A DNA stretch of 64,000 nucleotides from Pseudomonas nitroreducens TX1 (GTDB taxonomy: Bacteria; Pseudomonadota; Gammaproteobacteria; Pseudomonadales; Pseudomonadaceae), in NCBI RefSeq assembly GCF_000313755.1, contig NZ_AMZB01000103.1:1-64000 (forward strand), written 5' to 3'. How positions within the stretch are numbered: position 1 is the stretch's first letter; each line of letters starts with the position of its first letter. Shown here one piece after another: positions 55,137-64,000 of the stretch. Both the position numbers and the translations under genes were made by a program. The notes beneath the pieces were generated by a model that worked only from the letters and a program-made list of their open reading frames with translations, was not told the DNA's origin and ran no database searches.

Positions 55137-56573
55137 ATGACTGACGTAACGACCTACCAGCACTACATCGACAACCGCTTCGTCGCCGGCGAGCCGTTGA
55201 TCGAAGTGCACAACCCGGCCAACGGCGAGCTGCTGGCGCGCATCCCCGAGGCCAGCGTCGCCCAGGTGGACAGCGCCATCGGCGCTGCCCGCGCGGCGCA
55301 GAAAGCCTGGGCGGCCAAGCCTGCCATCGAGCGTGCCGGTTACCTGCGCAGGATCGCCGAGAAGGTCCGCGCCAACGCGCCACGCCTGGCGAAGATCATC
55401 ACCGCCGAGCAGGGCAAGGTGCCGGCGCTGGCGGAAGTGGAAGTGAACTTCACCGCCGACTACTTCGACTACATGGCCGAATGGGCGCGCCGCCTGGAGG
55501 GCGAGGTGCTGACCAGCGACCGCGTCGGCGAGCACGTTTTCCTGCTGCGCAAGCCGCTGGGCGTGGTGGCCGGCATCCTGCCGTGGAACTTCCCGTTCTT
55601 CCTCATCGCGCGGAAGATGGCGCCGGCCCTGCTGACCGGCAACACCATCGTCATCAAGCCCAGCGAAGAAACTCCGATCAACTGCTTCGAGTTCGCTCGC
55701 CTGGTGGCGGAGACCGACCTGCCCAGCGGCGTGTTCAACGTCGTCGGCGGCACCGGGGCCAGCGCCGGCAGCGCGTTGACCAGCCACGCCGGCGTCGACC
55801 TGATCAGCTTCACCGGCAGCGTCGCCACCGGCTCGCGGATCATGGCCGCGGCCGCGCCGAACATCACCAAGCTGAACCTGGAACTGGGCGGCAAGGCGCC
55901 GGCCATCGTCCTCGCCGACGCCGACCTGGAACTGGCGGTGAATGCCATCAAGGCCTCGCGGGTGATCAACACCGGGCAGGTGTGCAATTGCGCCGAGCGC
56001 GTCTACGTGCAGCGCCAGGTGGCCGACCAGTTCATCGAGAAGATCGCCGCCGCCATGGCCGCCACCCGCTTCGGCGACCCGAACGTGCAGGCCGACCTCG
56101 ACATGGGCCCGCTGGTCAACCGCATCGGTCTGGACAAGGTTGCGCAGATGGTCCGCACGGCGACGGGACAGGGCGCCCAGGTCATCACCGGCGGCGCCGT
56201 GGCCGACCTCGGCAAGGGCTTCCACTACCAGCCCACCGTGCTCGCCGGCTGCAGGGGCGACATGGAGATCATGCGCAAGGAGATCTTCGGCCCGGTGCTG
56301 CCGATCCAGGTGGTGGACGACCTCGACGAAGCCATCGCCCTGGCCAATGACAGCGACTACGGCCTGACCTCATCGATCTACACCCGCAACCTCAGCGCTG
56401 CGCTCAAGGCCAGCCGCGAGCTGGACTTCGGCGAGACCTACATCAACCGCGAGAACTTCGAGGCGATGCAGGGCTTCCACGCGGGCACGCGCAAGTCCGG
56501 CATCGGCGGCGCGGATGGCAAGCATGGCTTATACGAGTACACCCATACCCATGTGGTGTACGCGCAGGAGTGA
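55137..56573 (+). CDS. aldA: Lactaldehyde/glycolaldehyde dehydrogenase (AldA)
   Basis: 478 aa. ALDH superfamily and very close to E. coli AldA: AEWARRLEGEVLTSDR, GILPWNFPFFLIARKMAPALLTGNTIVIKPSEETP and the catalytic C283 in NTGQVCNCAERVYVQ, with ENFEAMQGFHAGTRKSGIGGADGKHGLYEY near the end. AldA oxidises lactaldehyde, glycolaldehyde and similar hydroxy-aldehydes. Beside a quinohemoprotein dehydrogenase it suggests use of diols such as 1,2-propanediol or ethylene glycol, or of simple alcohols. GGAG precedes the ATG. Confidence 0.93.
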   Translation: MTDVTTYQHYIDNRFVAGEPLIEVHNPANGELLARIPEASVAQVDSAIGAARAAQKAWAAKPAIERAGYLRRIAEKVRANAPRLAKIITAEQGKVPALAEVEVNFTADYFDYMAEWARRLEGEVLTSDRVGEHVFLLRKPLGVVAGILPWNFPFFLIARKMAPALLTGNTIVIKPSEETPINCFEFARLVAETDLPSGVFNVVGGTGASAGSALTSHAGVDLISFTGSVATGSRIMAAAAPNITKLNLELGGKAPAIVLADADLELAVNAIKASRVINTGQVCNCAERVYVQRQVADQFIEKIAAAMAATRFGDPNVQADLDMGPLVNRIGLDKVAQMVRTATGQGAQVITGGAVADLGKGFHYQPTVLAGCRGDMEIMRKEIFGPVLPIQVVDDLDEAIALANDSDYGLTSSIYTRNLSAALKASRELDFGETYINRENFEAMQGFHAGTRKSGIGGADGKHGLYEYTHTHVVYAQE

Positions 56574-56603
56574 GCTGCCGGTTAGCCCGTGACTGGGCTT
56601 AGG

Positions 56604-56720
56604 CCCTCTCCCTAACCCTCTCCCTGAAGGGAGAGGGGACCGTACGGCGCAGGATGAAACCATGCGATCAGCTGGCACGAGCTGCTCCCTCTCCCTTCAG
56701 GGAGAGGGCTGGGGAGAGGG
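56604..56720. repeat. Complete single REPIN-like element (CCCTCTCCCT family)
   Basis: CCCTCTCCCTAACCCTCTCC hairpin, linker, then the inverted copy ending GGGCTGGGGAGAGGG. It lies between the convergent aldA and acoR-like genes. A further inverted repeat (CCTTTTTCCCTGCG at 56822, CGCAGGGAAAAGG at 56885, ~50-nt loop) lies just 3' of the regulator gene and may end its transcript. Confidence 0.82.
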
Positions 56721-56904
56721 GATCGAGGCACGCACGGAATGTTCAGGCTTAACGAATATCCTTGCTCGAAACACAACACCGTTTTGCTTGAGCGGGCCGT
56801 CCTTGCCAGGTGCGGCTCGCTCCTTTTTCCCTGCGCCCGGAGGTGGGCATTGCGTAGGAGCGGGTTAGCCACCTGATCAGCGGACGCAGGGAAAAGGGAA
56901 GCGA

Positions 56905-58845
<1,941 letters not shown>

Positions 58846-59219
58846 TCCCGGTGGCCGTCAGTCGGGCTGCGGCGCGATGTTGTTTTTCGAAACCGATGCG
58901 TCGTAGGACCGGTCCTAGGATTGGCTAGTCTAGACCCATGGGTCACGGGCGACGAGAGGCCGAGCAAGGCTTGTGCCGGAACACTTCGCGCGGGGTGCCG
59001 AGCCCCGCGCCAGAGCGCCCGCGGCAGTGCGCCGCGGGCGCAACCGGGCAACGGCTGTCGCAGCGATGGGACAGTTGTAGCGGCGGGGCGCGACAGATGT
59101 CGCGGGCCCGCTACCAAATCAGGGGGGAATCTCCTTCGAAAGTATCATTCGGAGTGCCTGACCCTGGTGTTTAACTCAAGCAGCCGGGCTCAACCGGCCT
59201 ACAACAAGAGGACAGACCC
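58846..59219. other. Divergent control region between the acoR-like gene and pqqA
   Basis: 374 nt with no gene. It contains the 14-bp perfect palindrome TAGGACCGGTCCTA at 58904-58917 near the regulator start, the dyads CTGTC-N10-GACAG (59055-59074) and GCGACA-GA-TGTCGC (59090-59103), a GC-rich hairpin (CCCGCGGC ... GCCGCGGG near 59017-59039), and the pqqA promoter. Confidence 0.65.
59111..59177 (+). promoter_or_regulatory. pqqA promoter with TACCAA activator box
   Basis: TACCAAATCAGG at 59112, ATTCGG at 59147 in the -35 position and TAACTC at 59172 as -10. Same layout as before exaB, pedH and exaC. Confidence 0.6.
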
Positions 59220-59291
59220 ATGTGGACCAAGCCTAGCTTCACCGACCTGCGCCTTGGCTTCGAAGTGACCCTGTACTTCGCCAACCGCTGA
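59220..59291 (+). CDS. pqqA: PqqA, precursor peptide of PQQ
   Basis: 23 aa: [20 protein letters not shown] then ANR. It carries the E15-V-T-L-Y19 core whose Glu and Tyr side chains are joined to make pyrroloquinoline quinone. ATG 59220 follows AAGAGGACAGACCC. It is too short for most gene callers. The peptide is bound by PqqD and cross-linked by the radical-SAM enzyme PqqE, both encoded downstream. Confidence 0.95.
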   Translation: MWTKPSFTDLRLGFEVTLYFANR

Positions 59292-59338
59292 TCCACACGG
59301 CCCCGGTCCGCCGGGGCCCCTGCCCACGGGGCACTGCC

Positions 59339-60253
59339 ATGCACATCCGAATTCTCGGGTCGGCCGCCGGTGGCGGCTTTCCCCAGTGGAACTGCAATTG
59401 CCGGAACTGTCGCGGCGTGCGAGACGGCAGCGTGATCGCGCAGCCACGCACGCAATCCTCCATCGCGCTGTCCGATGACGGCGCGAACTGGATTCTCTGC
59501 AACGCCTCACCCGACATCCGCGCCCAGCTGGCGTCCTTTCCGGCGCTGCAACCGGCTCGGCGCCTGCGCGATTCGGCGATTGCCGCCATCGTCCTGCTGG
59601 ACAGCCAGATCGACCACACCACCGGCCTGCTCAGCCTGCGCGAGGGCTGCCCGCACGAGGTGTGGTGCACTGAGATGGTCCACCAGGACCTGTCCAGCGG
59701 CTTCCCGCTCTTCCCCATGCTGTCGCACTGGAATGGCGGGCTGAAGCACCGGCTCATCGAGCTGGACGAAGAGCCCTTCGTCATCCCGGCCTGTCCGGGC
59801 CTGCAGATCACGGCCATCGCCCTGCGCAGCAGCGCGCCGCCGTATTCGCCGCACCGGGGCAACCCGCATCCGGGGGACAACATCGGCCTGTTCATCGAGG
59901 ACACCTCCACCGGCGGCAAGCTGTTCTATGCGCCGGGCCTGGGCCAGGTGGACGATGCGTTGCTGGCGTGGATGCGCCGCGCCGACTGCCTGCTGGTGGA
60001 CGGCACGCTCTGGCGCGACGACGAGATGCGCGTCTGCGAAGTGGGCGACAAGCTCGGCAGCGAGATGGGGCACCTGGCCCAGAGCGGCCCCGGCGGCATG
60101 ATCGAGGTGCTCGACGGCATCGACGGGCCGCGCAAGGTGCTCATCCACATCAACAACACCAATCCCATCCTCGACATCGCCTCGCCCGAACGCGCCGAAC
60201 TGGACGCACGCGGCATCGAGGTGGCGTTCGACGGCATGGGCATCTTCCTGTGA
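59339..60253 (+). CDS. pqqB: PqqB, metallo-beta-lactamase-fold PQQ biosynthesis enzyme
   Basis: 304 aa. Begins [20 protein letters not shown], the PqqB signature, with C-x-C-x2-C (CNCRNC) near residues 20-25. The metallo-beta-lactamase fold has metal ligands in [13 protein letters not shown] and later [12 protein letters not shown]. PqqB is thought to hydroxylate the Glu-Tyr intermediate between PqqE and PqqC. 47 nt after pqqA. Confidence 0.95.
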   Translation: MHIRILGSAAGGGFPQWNCNCRNCRGVRDGSVIAQPRTQSSIALSDDGANWILCNASPDIRAQLASFPALQPARRLRDSAIAAIVLLDSQIDHTTGLLSLREGCPHEVWCTEMVHQDLSSGFPLFPMLSHWNGGLKHRLIELDEEPFVIPACPGLQITAIALRSSAPPYSPHRGNPHPGDNIGLFIEDTSTGGKLFYAPGLGQVDDALLAWMRRADCLLVDGTLWRDDEMRVCEVGDKLGSEMGHLAQSGPGGMIEVLDGIDGPRKVLIHINNTNPILDIASPERAELDARGIEVAFDGMGIFL

Positions 60254-60278
60254 CGGTCCTTCCAGAAGGAGGCTCGCG

Positions 60279-61028
60279 ATGACCCGCGAAGCCATGAGCC
60301 CCGCCGAATTCGAGCAGGCCCTGCGCGCCAGGGGCGCCTGCTACCACATCTTCCACCCGTACCACGTGGCCATGTACGAAGGCCGCGCCACCCGCGAGCA
60401 GATCCAGGGCTGGGTGGCCAACCGCTTCTACTACCAGGTGAACATCCCGCTGAAAGACGCGGCGATCCTCGCCAACTGCCCGGACCGCGAGGTGCGCCGC
60501 GAGTGGTTGCAGCGCATCCTCGACCACGATGGTGCGCCCGGCGAGGAGGGCGGCATCGAAGCCTGGCTGCGCCTGGCCGAATCGGTCGGGCTGGACCGCG
60601 AACAGGTGCTGTCCCAGGAGCTGGTGCTGCCCGGCGTGCGCTTCGCCGTGGACGCCTACGTCAACTTCGCCCGCCGCGCCAGCTGGCAGGAAGCGGCCAG
60701 CAGTTCGCTGACCGAGCTGTTCGCCCCGCAGATCCACCAGTCGCGTCTGGACAGCTGGCCGCAGCACTACCCGTGGATCGACGCCACCGGCTACGACTAC
60801 TTCCGCAGGCGCCTGTCCCAGGCACGCCGCGATGTCGAGCACGGCCTGCGCATCACCCTGGAGCACTACCGCACCCGCGAGGCCCAGGAGCGCATGCTGG
60901 AAATCCTGCAATTCAAGCTCGACGTGCTCTGGAGCATGCTCGACGCGATGAGCATGGCCTATGAACTTCAGCGCCCGCCCTACCACACGGTGACGAGCGA
61001 GCGCGTATGGCACAGGGGGTTGCTGTGA
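60279..61028 (+). CDS. pqqC: PqqC, pyrroloquinoline-quinone synthase
   Basis: 249 aa. The oxygen-dependent final step of PQQ synthesis, which closes the ring and removes eight electrons without a metal. Typical segments are [32 protein letters not shown] and [20 protein letters not shown]; the fold is an all-helical heme-oxygenase-like bundle. AGAAGGAGG precedes ATG 60279. Its stop overlaps pqqD (TGATG). Confidence 0.96.
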   Translation: MTREAMSPAEFEQALRARGACYHIFHPYHVAMYEGRATREQIQGWVANRFYYQVNIPLKDAAILANCPDREVRREWLQRILDHDGAPGEEGGIEAWLRLAESVGLDREQVLSQELVLPGVRFAVDAYVNFARRASWQEAASSSLTELFAPQIHQSRLDSWPQHYPWIDATGYDYFRRRLSQARRDVEHGLRITLEHYRTREAQERMLEILQFKLDVLWSMLDAMSMAYELQRPPYHTVTSERVWHRGLL

Positions 61029-61306
61029 TGAGTCTGCCTTCGCTGGACAGCGTACCGGCACTGCGCCGGGGCTTCCGCCTGCAATTCGAACCGGCCCAGG
61101 GCTGCCACGTGCTGCTCTATCCGGAGGGCATGGTGAAGCTCAACGACAGTGCCGGGGCCATCCTCGGCCGCGTCGATGGGCAAGCCGACGTCGCCGGCAT
61201 CATCGATGGCCTGCGTGCCGATTTCCCCGGTGTGCCGGGCATCGACGAAGACATCCTGGCATTCCTCGAGGTGGCTCATGCGCAATTCTGGATCGAGCTG
61301 CGCTGA
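61028..61306 (+). CDS. pqqD: PqqD, PqqA peptide chaperone
   Basis: 92 aa from ATG 61028, which overlaps the pqqC stop. A RiPP recognition element: it binds PqqA and presents it to PqqE. Features include [34 protein letters not shown] and [14 protein letters not shown]. The gene overlaps pqqE by 29 nt in another frame, which fits coupled production of two proteins that work as a complex. Confidence 0.94.
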   Translation: MSLPSLDSVPALRRGFRLQFEPAQGCHVLLYPEGMVKLNDSAGAILGRVDGQADVAGIIDGLRADFPGVPGIDEDILAFLEVAHAQFWIELR

Positions 61307-62426
61307 CGCGCCGGTAGGGCCGCCGCTCTGGCTGCTGGCCGAGTTGACCTACCGCTGCCCGCTGCAGTGCCCTTACTGCTCCAACCCGCTGGACTTCGCC
61401 AGGGGCGGCGAAGAGTTGAGCACCGCGCAATGGGTCGAGGTGTTCCGCCAGGCCCGCGAGATGGGCGCGGCACAACTGGGCTTCTCCGGCGGTGAGCCGC
61501 TGGTGCGCCAGGACCTCGCCGAGCTGATCGCCGCCGCGCGCGGGCTGGGCTTCTACACCAACCTCATCACCTCCGGCATCGGGCTCAACGAGACGCGCCT
61601 GAAAGCGTTCGCGGACGCCGGCCTCGACCATATCCAGATCAGCTTCCAGGCCGCCGACGAGGAGGTGAACAACCTGCTCGCCGGCTCGCGCAAGGCGTTC
61701 GCCCAGAAGCTCGCCATGGCCCGCGCGGTCAAGGCCCACGGCTATCCGATGGTGCTCAACTTCGTCACCCACCGGCACAACATCGACAGCATCGACCGCA
61801 TCATCGAGCTGTGCATCGAGCTGGAGGCCGACTTCGTCGAGCTCGCCACCTGCCAGTTCTATGGCTGGGCCGAGCTGAACCGTGCAGGGTTGCTGCCGAC
61901 CCGCGAGCAACTGCAGCGCGCCGAGCGCATTACCGCCGAGTACCGCGAGCGCCTGGCCGCGGAAGGCAACCCGTGCAAACTGATCTTCGTGGTGCCGGAC
62001 TACTACGAGGAACGCCCCAAGGCCTGCATGGGCGGCTGGGGTAGCGTGTTCCTCGACGTCACCCCCGACGGCACCGCGCTGCCGTGTCACAGCGCGCGGC
62101 AGCTGCCGGTGAAGTTCCCCAACGTGCGCGAGCACAGCCTGCAACACATCTGGTATGAGTCCTTCGGCTTCAACCGCTTCCGTGGCGACGCCTGGATGCC
62201 CGAGCCGTGCCGCTCGTGCGACGAAAAGCAGCGCGATTTCGGTGGCTGCCGCTGCCAGGCCTTCATGCTCACCGGCGATGCCGAGGCGACCGATCCGGTG
62301 TGCGCCAAGTCGGCCCACCACGGGATCATCCTCGACGCCCGCCGCGAAGCGGAAACCGCGGCCGCGCCGCTCAGCGCGCTGACCCTGCGCAACGAGCGAG
62401 CCTCGCAGCTGATCTGCAAGGCCTGA
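61278..62426 (+). CDS. pqqE: PqqE, radical SAM enzyme of PQQ biosynthesis
   Basis: 382 aa from ATG 61278 inside pqqD; the long open frame upstream is spurious. The radical-SAM motif is [10 protein letters not shown] (C-x3-C-x2-C), and the C-terminal SPASM-type cysteines are in [21 protein letters not shown] and [19 protein letters not shown]. It forms the C-C bond between Glu and Tyr of PqqA. The extended C-terminus fits auxiliary Fe-S clusters. Confidence 0.95.
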   Translation: MRNSGSSCADAPVGPPLWLLAELTYRCPLQCPYCSNPLDFARGGEELSTAQWVEVFRQAREMGAAQLGFSGGEPLVRQDLAELIAAARGLGFYTNLITSGIGLNETRLKAFADAGLDHIQISFQAADEEVNNLLAGSRKAFAQKLAMARAVKAHGYPMVLNFVTHRHNIDSIDRIIELCIELEADFVELATCQFYGWAELNRAGLLPTREQLQRAERITAEYRERLAAEGNPCKLIFVVPDYYEERPKACMGGWGSVFLDVTPDGTALPCHSARQLPVKFPNVREHSLQHIWYESFGFNRFRGDAWMPEPCRSCDEKQRDFGGCRCQAFMLTGDAEATDPVCAKSAHHGIILDARREAETAAAPLSALTLRNERASQLICKA

Positions 62427-62428
62427 GG

Positions 62429-64000
62429 ATGCAGCGCAGCGATTGGAGCGCCGAACGCGCGGTGGCCGCCGCGGGGGACTTTGCCGAACTGCATGTGGCC
62501 CACGGCGGGCTGCTGTGGGCTGCCTTTGACCCCGCCAGCGCACGCTGCCGGTTGTTTCTCCGACGTGAAGGGCAGAGTGTCGAGCTGACACCGCCCGGCG
62601 CCTCGGTGCGCAGCCGCGTCTATGAGTACGGCGGCGGCTCCTGCTGCGTCACCGCCGACGGCGTGGCCTGGGTGGAAGAGGGCGACCAGCAGGTGCACTG
62701 GCTGCGCCTGGGTGGCGTGCCCCGGCCGATCACCCACCGCGACGATTGCCGCTACGGCGACCTGCACTACGTCCCGGCCTGGCATGCGCTGCTGGCGGTG
62801 GAGGAAGAGAACGGCAGTGGCGGGGCGGTCCACCGTATCGTCCGCCTCGACGCCGATGGCCGACGCCGGGTGATCGCCGCTGGCGCGGACTTCTACGCCT
62901 CCCCGGTGGCCGATGGCAACGCCGGCCGTATTGCCTGGGTGGAGTGGGACCGCCCGCACCAGCCCTGGACGCGAACCCGCCTGTGCGAGTCCTTCGCTGG
63001 GGAAGTGCGCTGCCTGGCCGGGCAGGCCCGCCACGAATCCATCCAGCAGCCGCGCTTCGCCGAGGACGGCCGCCTGCACTGGCTGAGCGACTGCGATGGC
63101 TACTGGCAGCCGTACCACGAAACCCATGGCGTCGTGCCCTGCGTTGCCGCAGACCACGCGAGCGCGCCATGGCAGCTGGGCGGGCGCACCTTCCTGCCGT
63201 TGCCGCGCGGCGAACTGCTGGCGACCCGCTACGAAGAGGGCCGCGGTGTGCTGGTGCTGTATGACGGGCGTGGCGGTGAACGCCGGCTGGCGCAGGAGTA
63301 CAGCCACTTCCGAGCGCTGGCGGCGGACGAGCGCCATTTCTATTGCATCGCCGCGGCGCCGGACCGCCTGCCGACGCTGCTGGCGATTCGCCGGCTGGAC
63401 GGTTCCACCCAGGTGTTGGCCGGTGGCGAGAGGCCATTGCCGGAGGCCGAGCTGTCCCGTGGCGAGGCCTTCCACTACCCGGTGGGGGAGGACGAATGCG
63501 GCCATGGCTTCTTCTATCCGCCCTACGTCGCGCAAGGGGCGCAGCCGCTGGTGGTGTTCCTGCATGGCGGGCCGACCTCGGCCAGTTACCCGGTGTTCGA
63601 CGGGCGCATCCAGTTCTGGACGCGCCGGGGCTTTGCCGTCGCCGACATCAACTATCGCGGCAGCAGCGGCTACGGCCGCGCCTATCGCGAACGCCTGCAC
63701 CTGGGCTGGGGACAGGTCGAGGTCGAAGACATCGGCGCGGCGCTGGATTTTCTCGCCAGGACAGGGCGCATCGACCGCCAGCGGGTATTCGTACGCGGCG
63801 CCAGCGCCGGCGGCTATAGCGCGCTGATGGCACTGGCGCGGCTGCCAGGCCTGCGTGGCGGCGCCAGCCTCTACGGCGTCAGCGATCCGCAGGCGCTGGC
63901 GCGGGTGACCCACAAGTTCGAGGCGGACTACCTGGACTGGCTGATCGGCGACCCGCAACAGGACGCCGCGCGCTACCGCGAGCGCACGCCTGTGCTGCAG
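62429..64000 (+). CDS. pqqH: S9-family (prolyl oligopeptidase-like) peptidase PqqH, 3' truncated by window end
   Basis: Open frame from ATG 62429, two bases after the pqqE stop, for 524 codons to the window edge with no stop. An N-terminal beta-propeller-like part (RVYEYGGGSC, HWLSDCDGYWQPY) is followed by the alpha/beta-hydrolase domain: LVVFLHGGPTS, ADINYRGSSGYGRAYR and the nucleophile motif GAS459AGGYS. The Asp and His of the triad lie beyond the window. The same gene follows pqqE in P. aeruginosa (called pqqH). A role in trimming PqqA-derived peptide is a reasonable guess but not shown by the sequence. Confidence 0.88.
   Translation, partial: MQRSDWSAERAVAAAGDFAELHVAHGGLLWAAFDPASARCRLFLRREGQSVELTPPGASVRSRVYEYGGGSCCVTADGVAWVEEGDQQVHWLRLGGVPRPITHRDDCRYGDLHYVPAWHALLAVEEENGSGGAVHRIVRLDADGRRRVIAAGADFYASPVADGNAGRIAWVEWDRPHQPWTRTRLCESFAGEVRCLAGQARHESIQQPRFAEDGRLHWLSDCDGYWQPYHETHGVVPCVAADHASAPWQLGGRTFLPLPRGELLATRYEEGRGVLVLYDGRGGERRLAQEYSHFRALAADERHFYCIAAAPDRLPTLLAIRRLDGSTQVLAGGERPLPEAELSRGEAFHYPVGEDECGHGFFYPPYVAQGAQPLVVFLHGGPTSASYPVFDGRIQFWTRRGFAVADINYRGSSGYGRAYRERLHLGWGQVEVEDIGAALDFLARTGRIDRQRVFVRGASAGGYSALMALARLPGLRGGASLYGVSDPQALARVTHKFEADYLDWLIGDPQQDAARYRERTPVLQ

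Noticed and set aside
56669-56684. TGGCACGAGCTGCT in the REPIN as a sigma-54 promoter
   Set aside because: Spacing between GG and GC is wrong and the sequence belongs to the repeat linker.
62087-63958. 623-codon open frame on the minus strand
   Set aside because: Antisense to pqqE and pqqH, which have clear domains; a typical high-GC shadow frame.

Overview
The window is high-GC, gene-dense DNA that reads as a Pseudomonas chromosome. The pqqABCDE-pqqH order, exaB/exaC-type genes, a VgrG2b-like spike and abundant Pseudomonas-style REP/REPIN repeats all point to the P. aeruginosa / P. nitroreducens side of the genus. Genus is well supported; species is inference. No tRNA, rRNA, CRISPR array or intact transposase was found.

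1-21.9 kb: part of a type VI secretion (T6SS) locus. It opens with the last 32 codons of a tssM-like gene and a six-repeat zinc-ribbon gene broken by one amber codon. An effector cassette follows: a VgrG with a C-terminal HEMTH metallopeptidase, two paralogous periplasmic proteins (probable immunity), a class-3 lipase effector, and three tandem lipoprotein genes (one degraded). Then come PAAR, an unrecognised membrane protein, and tssM-tssA-tssF-tssG-tssJ-tssE plus an ImpA-N/OmpA fusion, nearly all overlapping. tssB, tssC, hcp, clpV, tssK and tssL are not in the window. The immunity-type genes are much more AT-rich than the backbone.

21.9-28 kb (minus): gamma-glutamyltransferase, a PotF-like binding protein, an amino-acid ABC transporter and a GntR/FCD regulator with a palindrome before its start. 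28.5-36 kb: malate:quinone oxidoreductase, a P2-type cation ATPase, a REPIN-like element whose left half is amplified as 72-bp tandem units, and divergent AraC and LysR regulators.

36.3-39.8 kb (minus): a tryptophan-tryptophylquinone (TTQ) amine dehydrogenase operon (alpha chain, mauE, mauD, beta chain, monoheme cytochrome c) without a mauG-type diheme maturase. It diverges from codB-pucR-codA for cytosine uptake and deamination; a 21-bp palindrome lies between them.

44.4-64 kb: a PQQ alcohol-oxidation region. It has cytochrome c550 (exaB), a three-gene quinoprotein accessory set (MoxJ-like binding protein, SoxYZ-like protein, zinc hydrolase), a PedH-like alcohol dehydrogenase with the Asp-x-Asp lanthanide signature, aldehyde dehydrogenase exaC, a quinohemoprotein alcohol dehydrogenase with a D-Y-T (calcium-type) site, aldA, an AcoR-like sigma-54 activator, and pqqABCDE-pqqH (pqqH runs off the end). 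Two control circuits can be read from the DNA. exaB, pedH, exaC and pqqA share a promoter layout (TACCAA box, ATTCG-like -35, TAA-type -10 at nearly constant spacing). The quinohemoprotein operon instead has a near-perfect sigma-54 -24/-12 promoter, with the matching activator gene just downstream.
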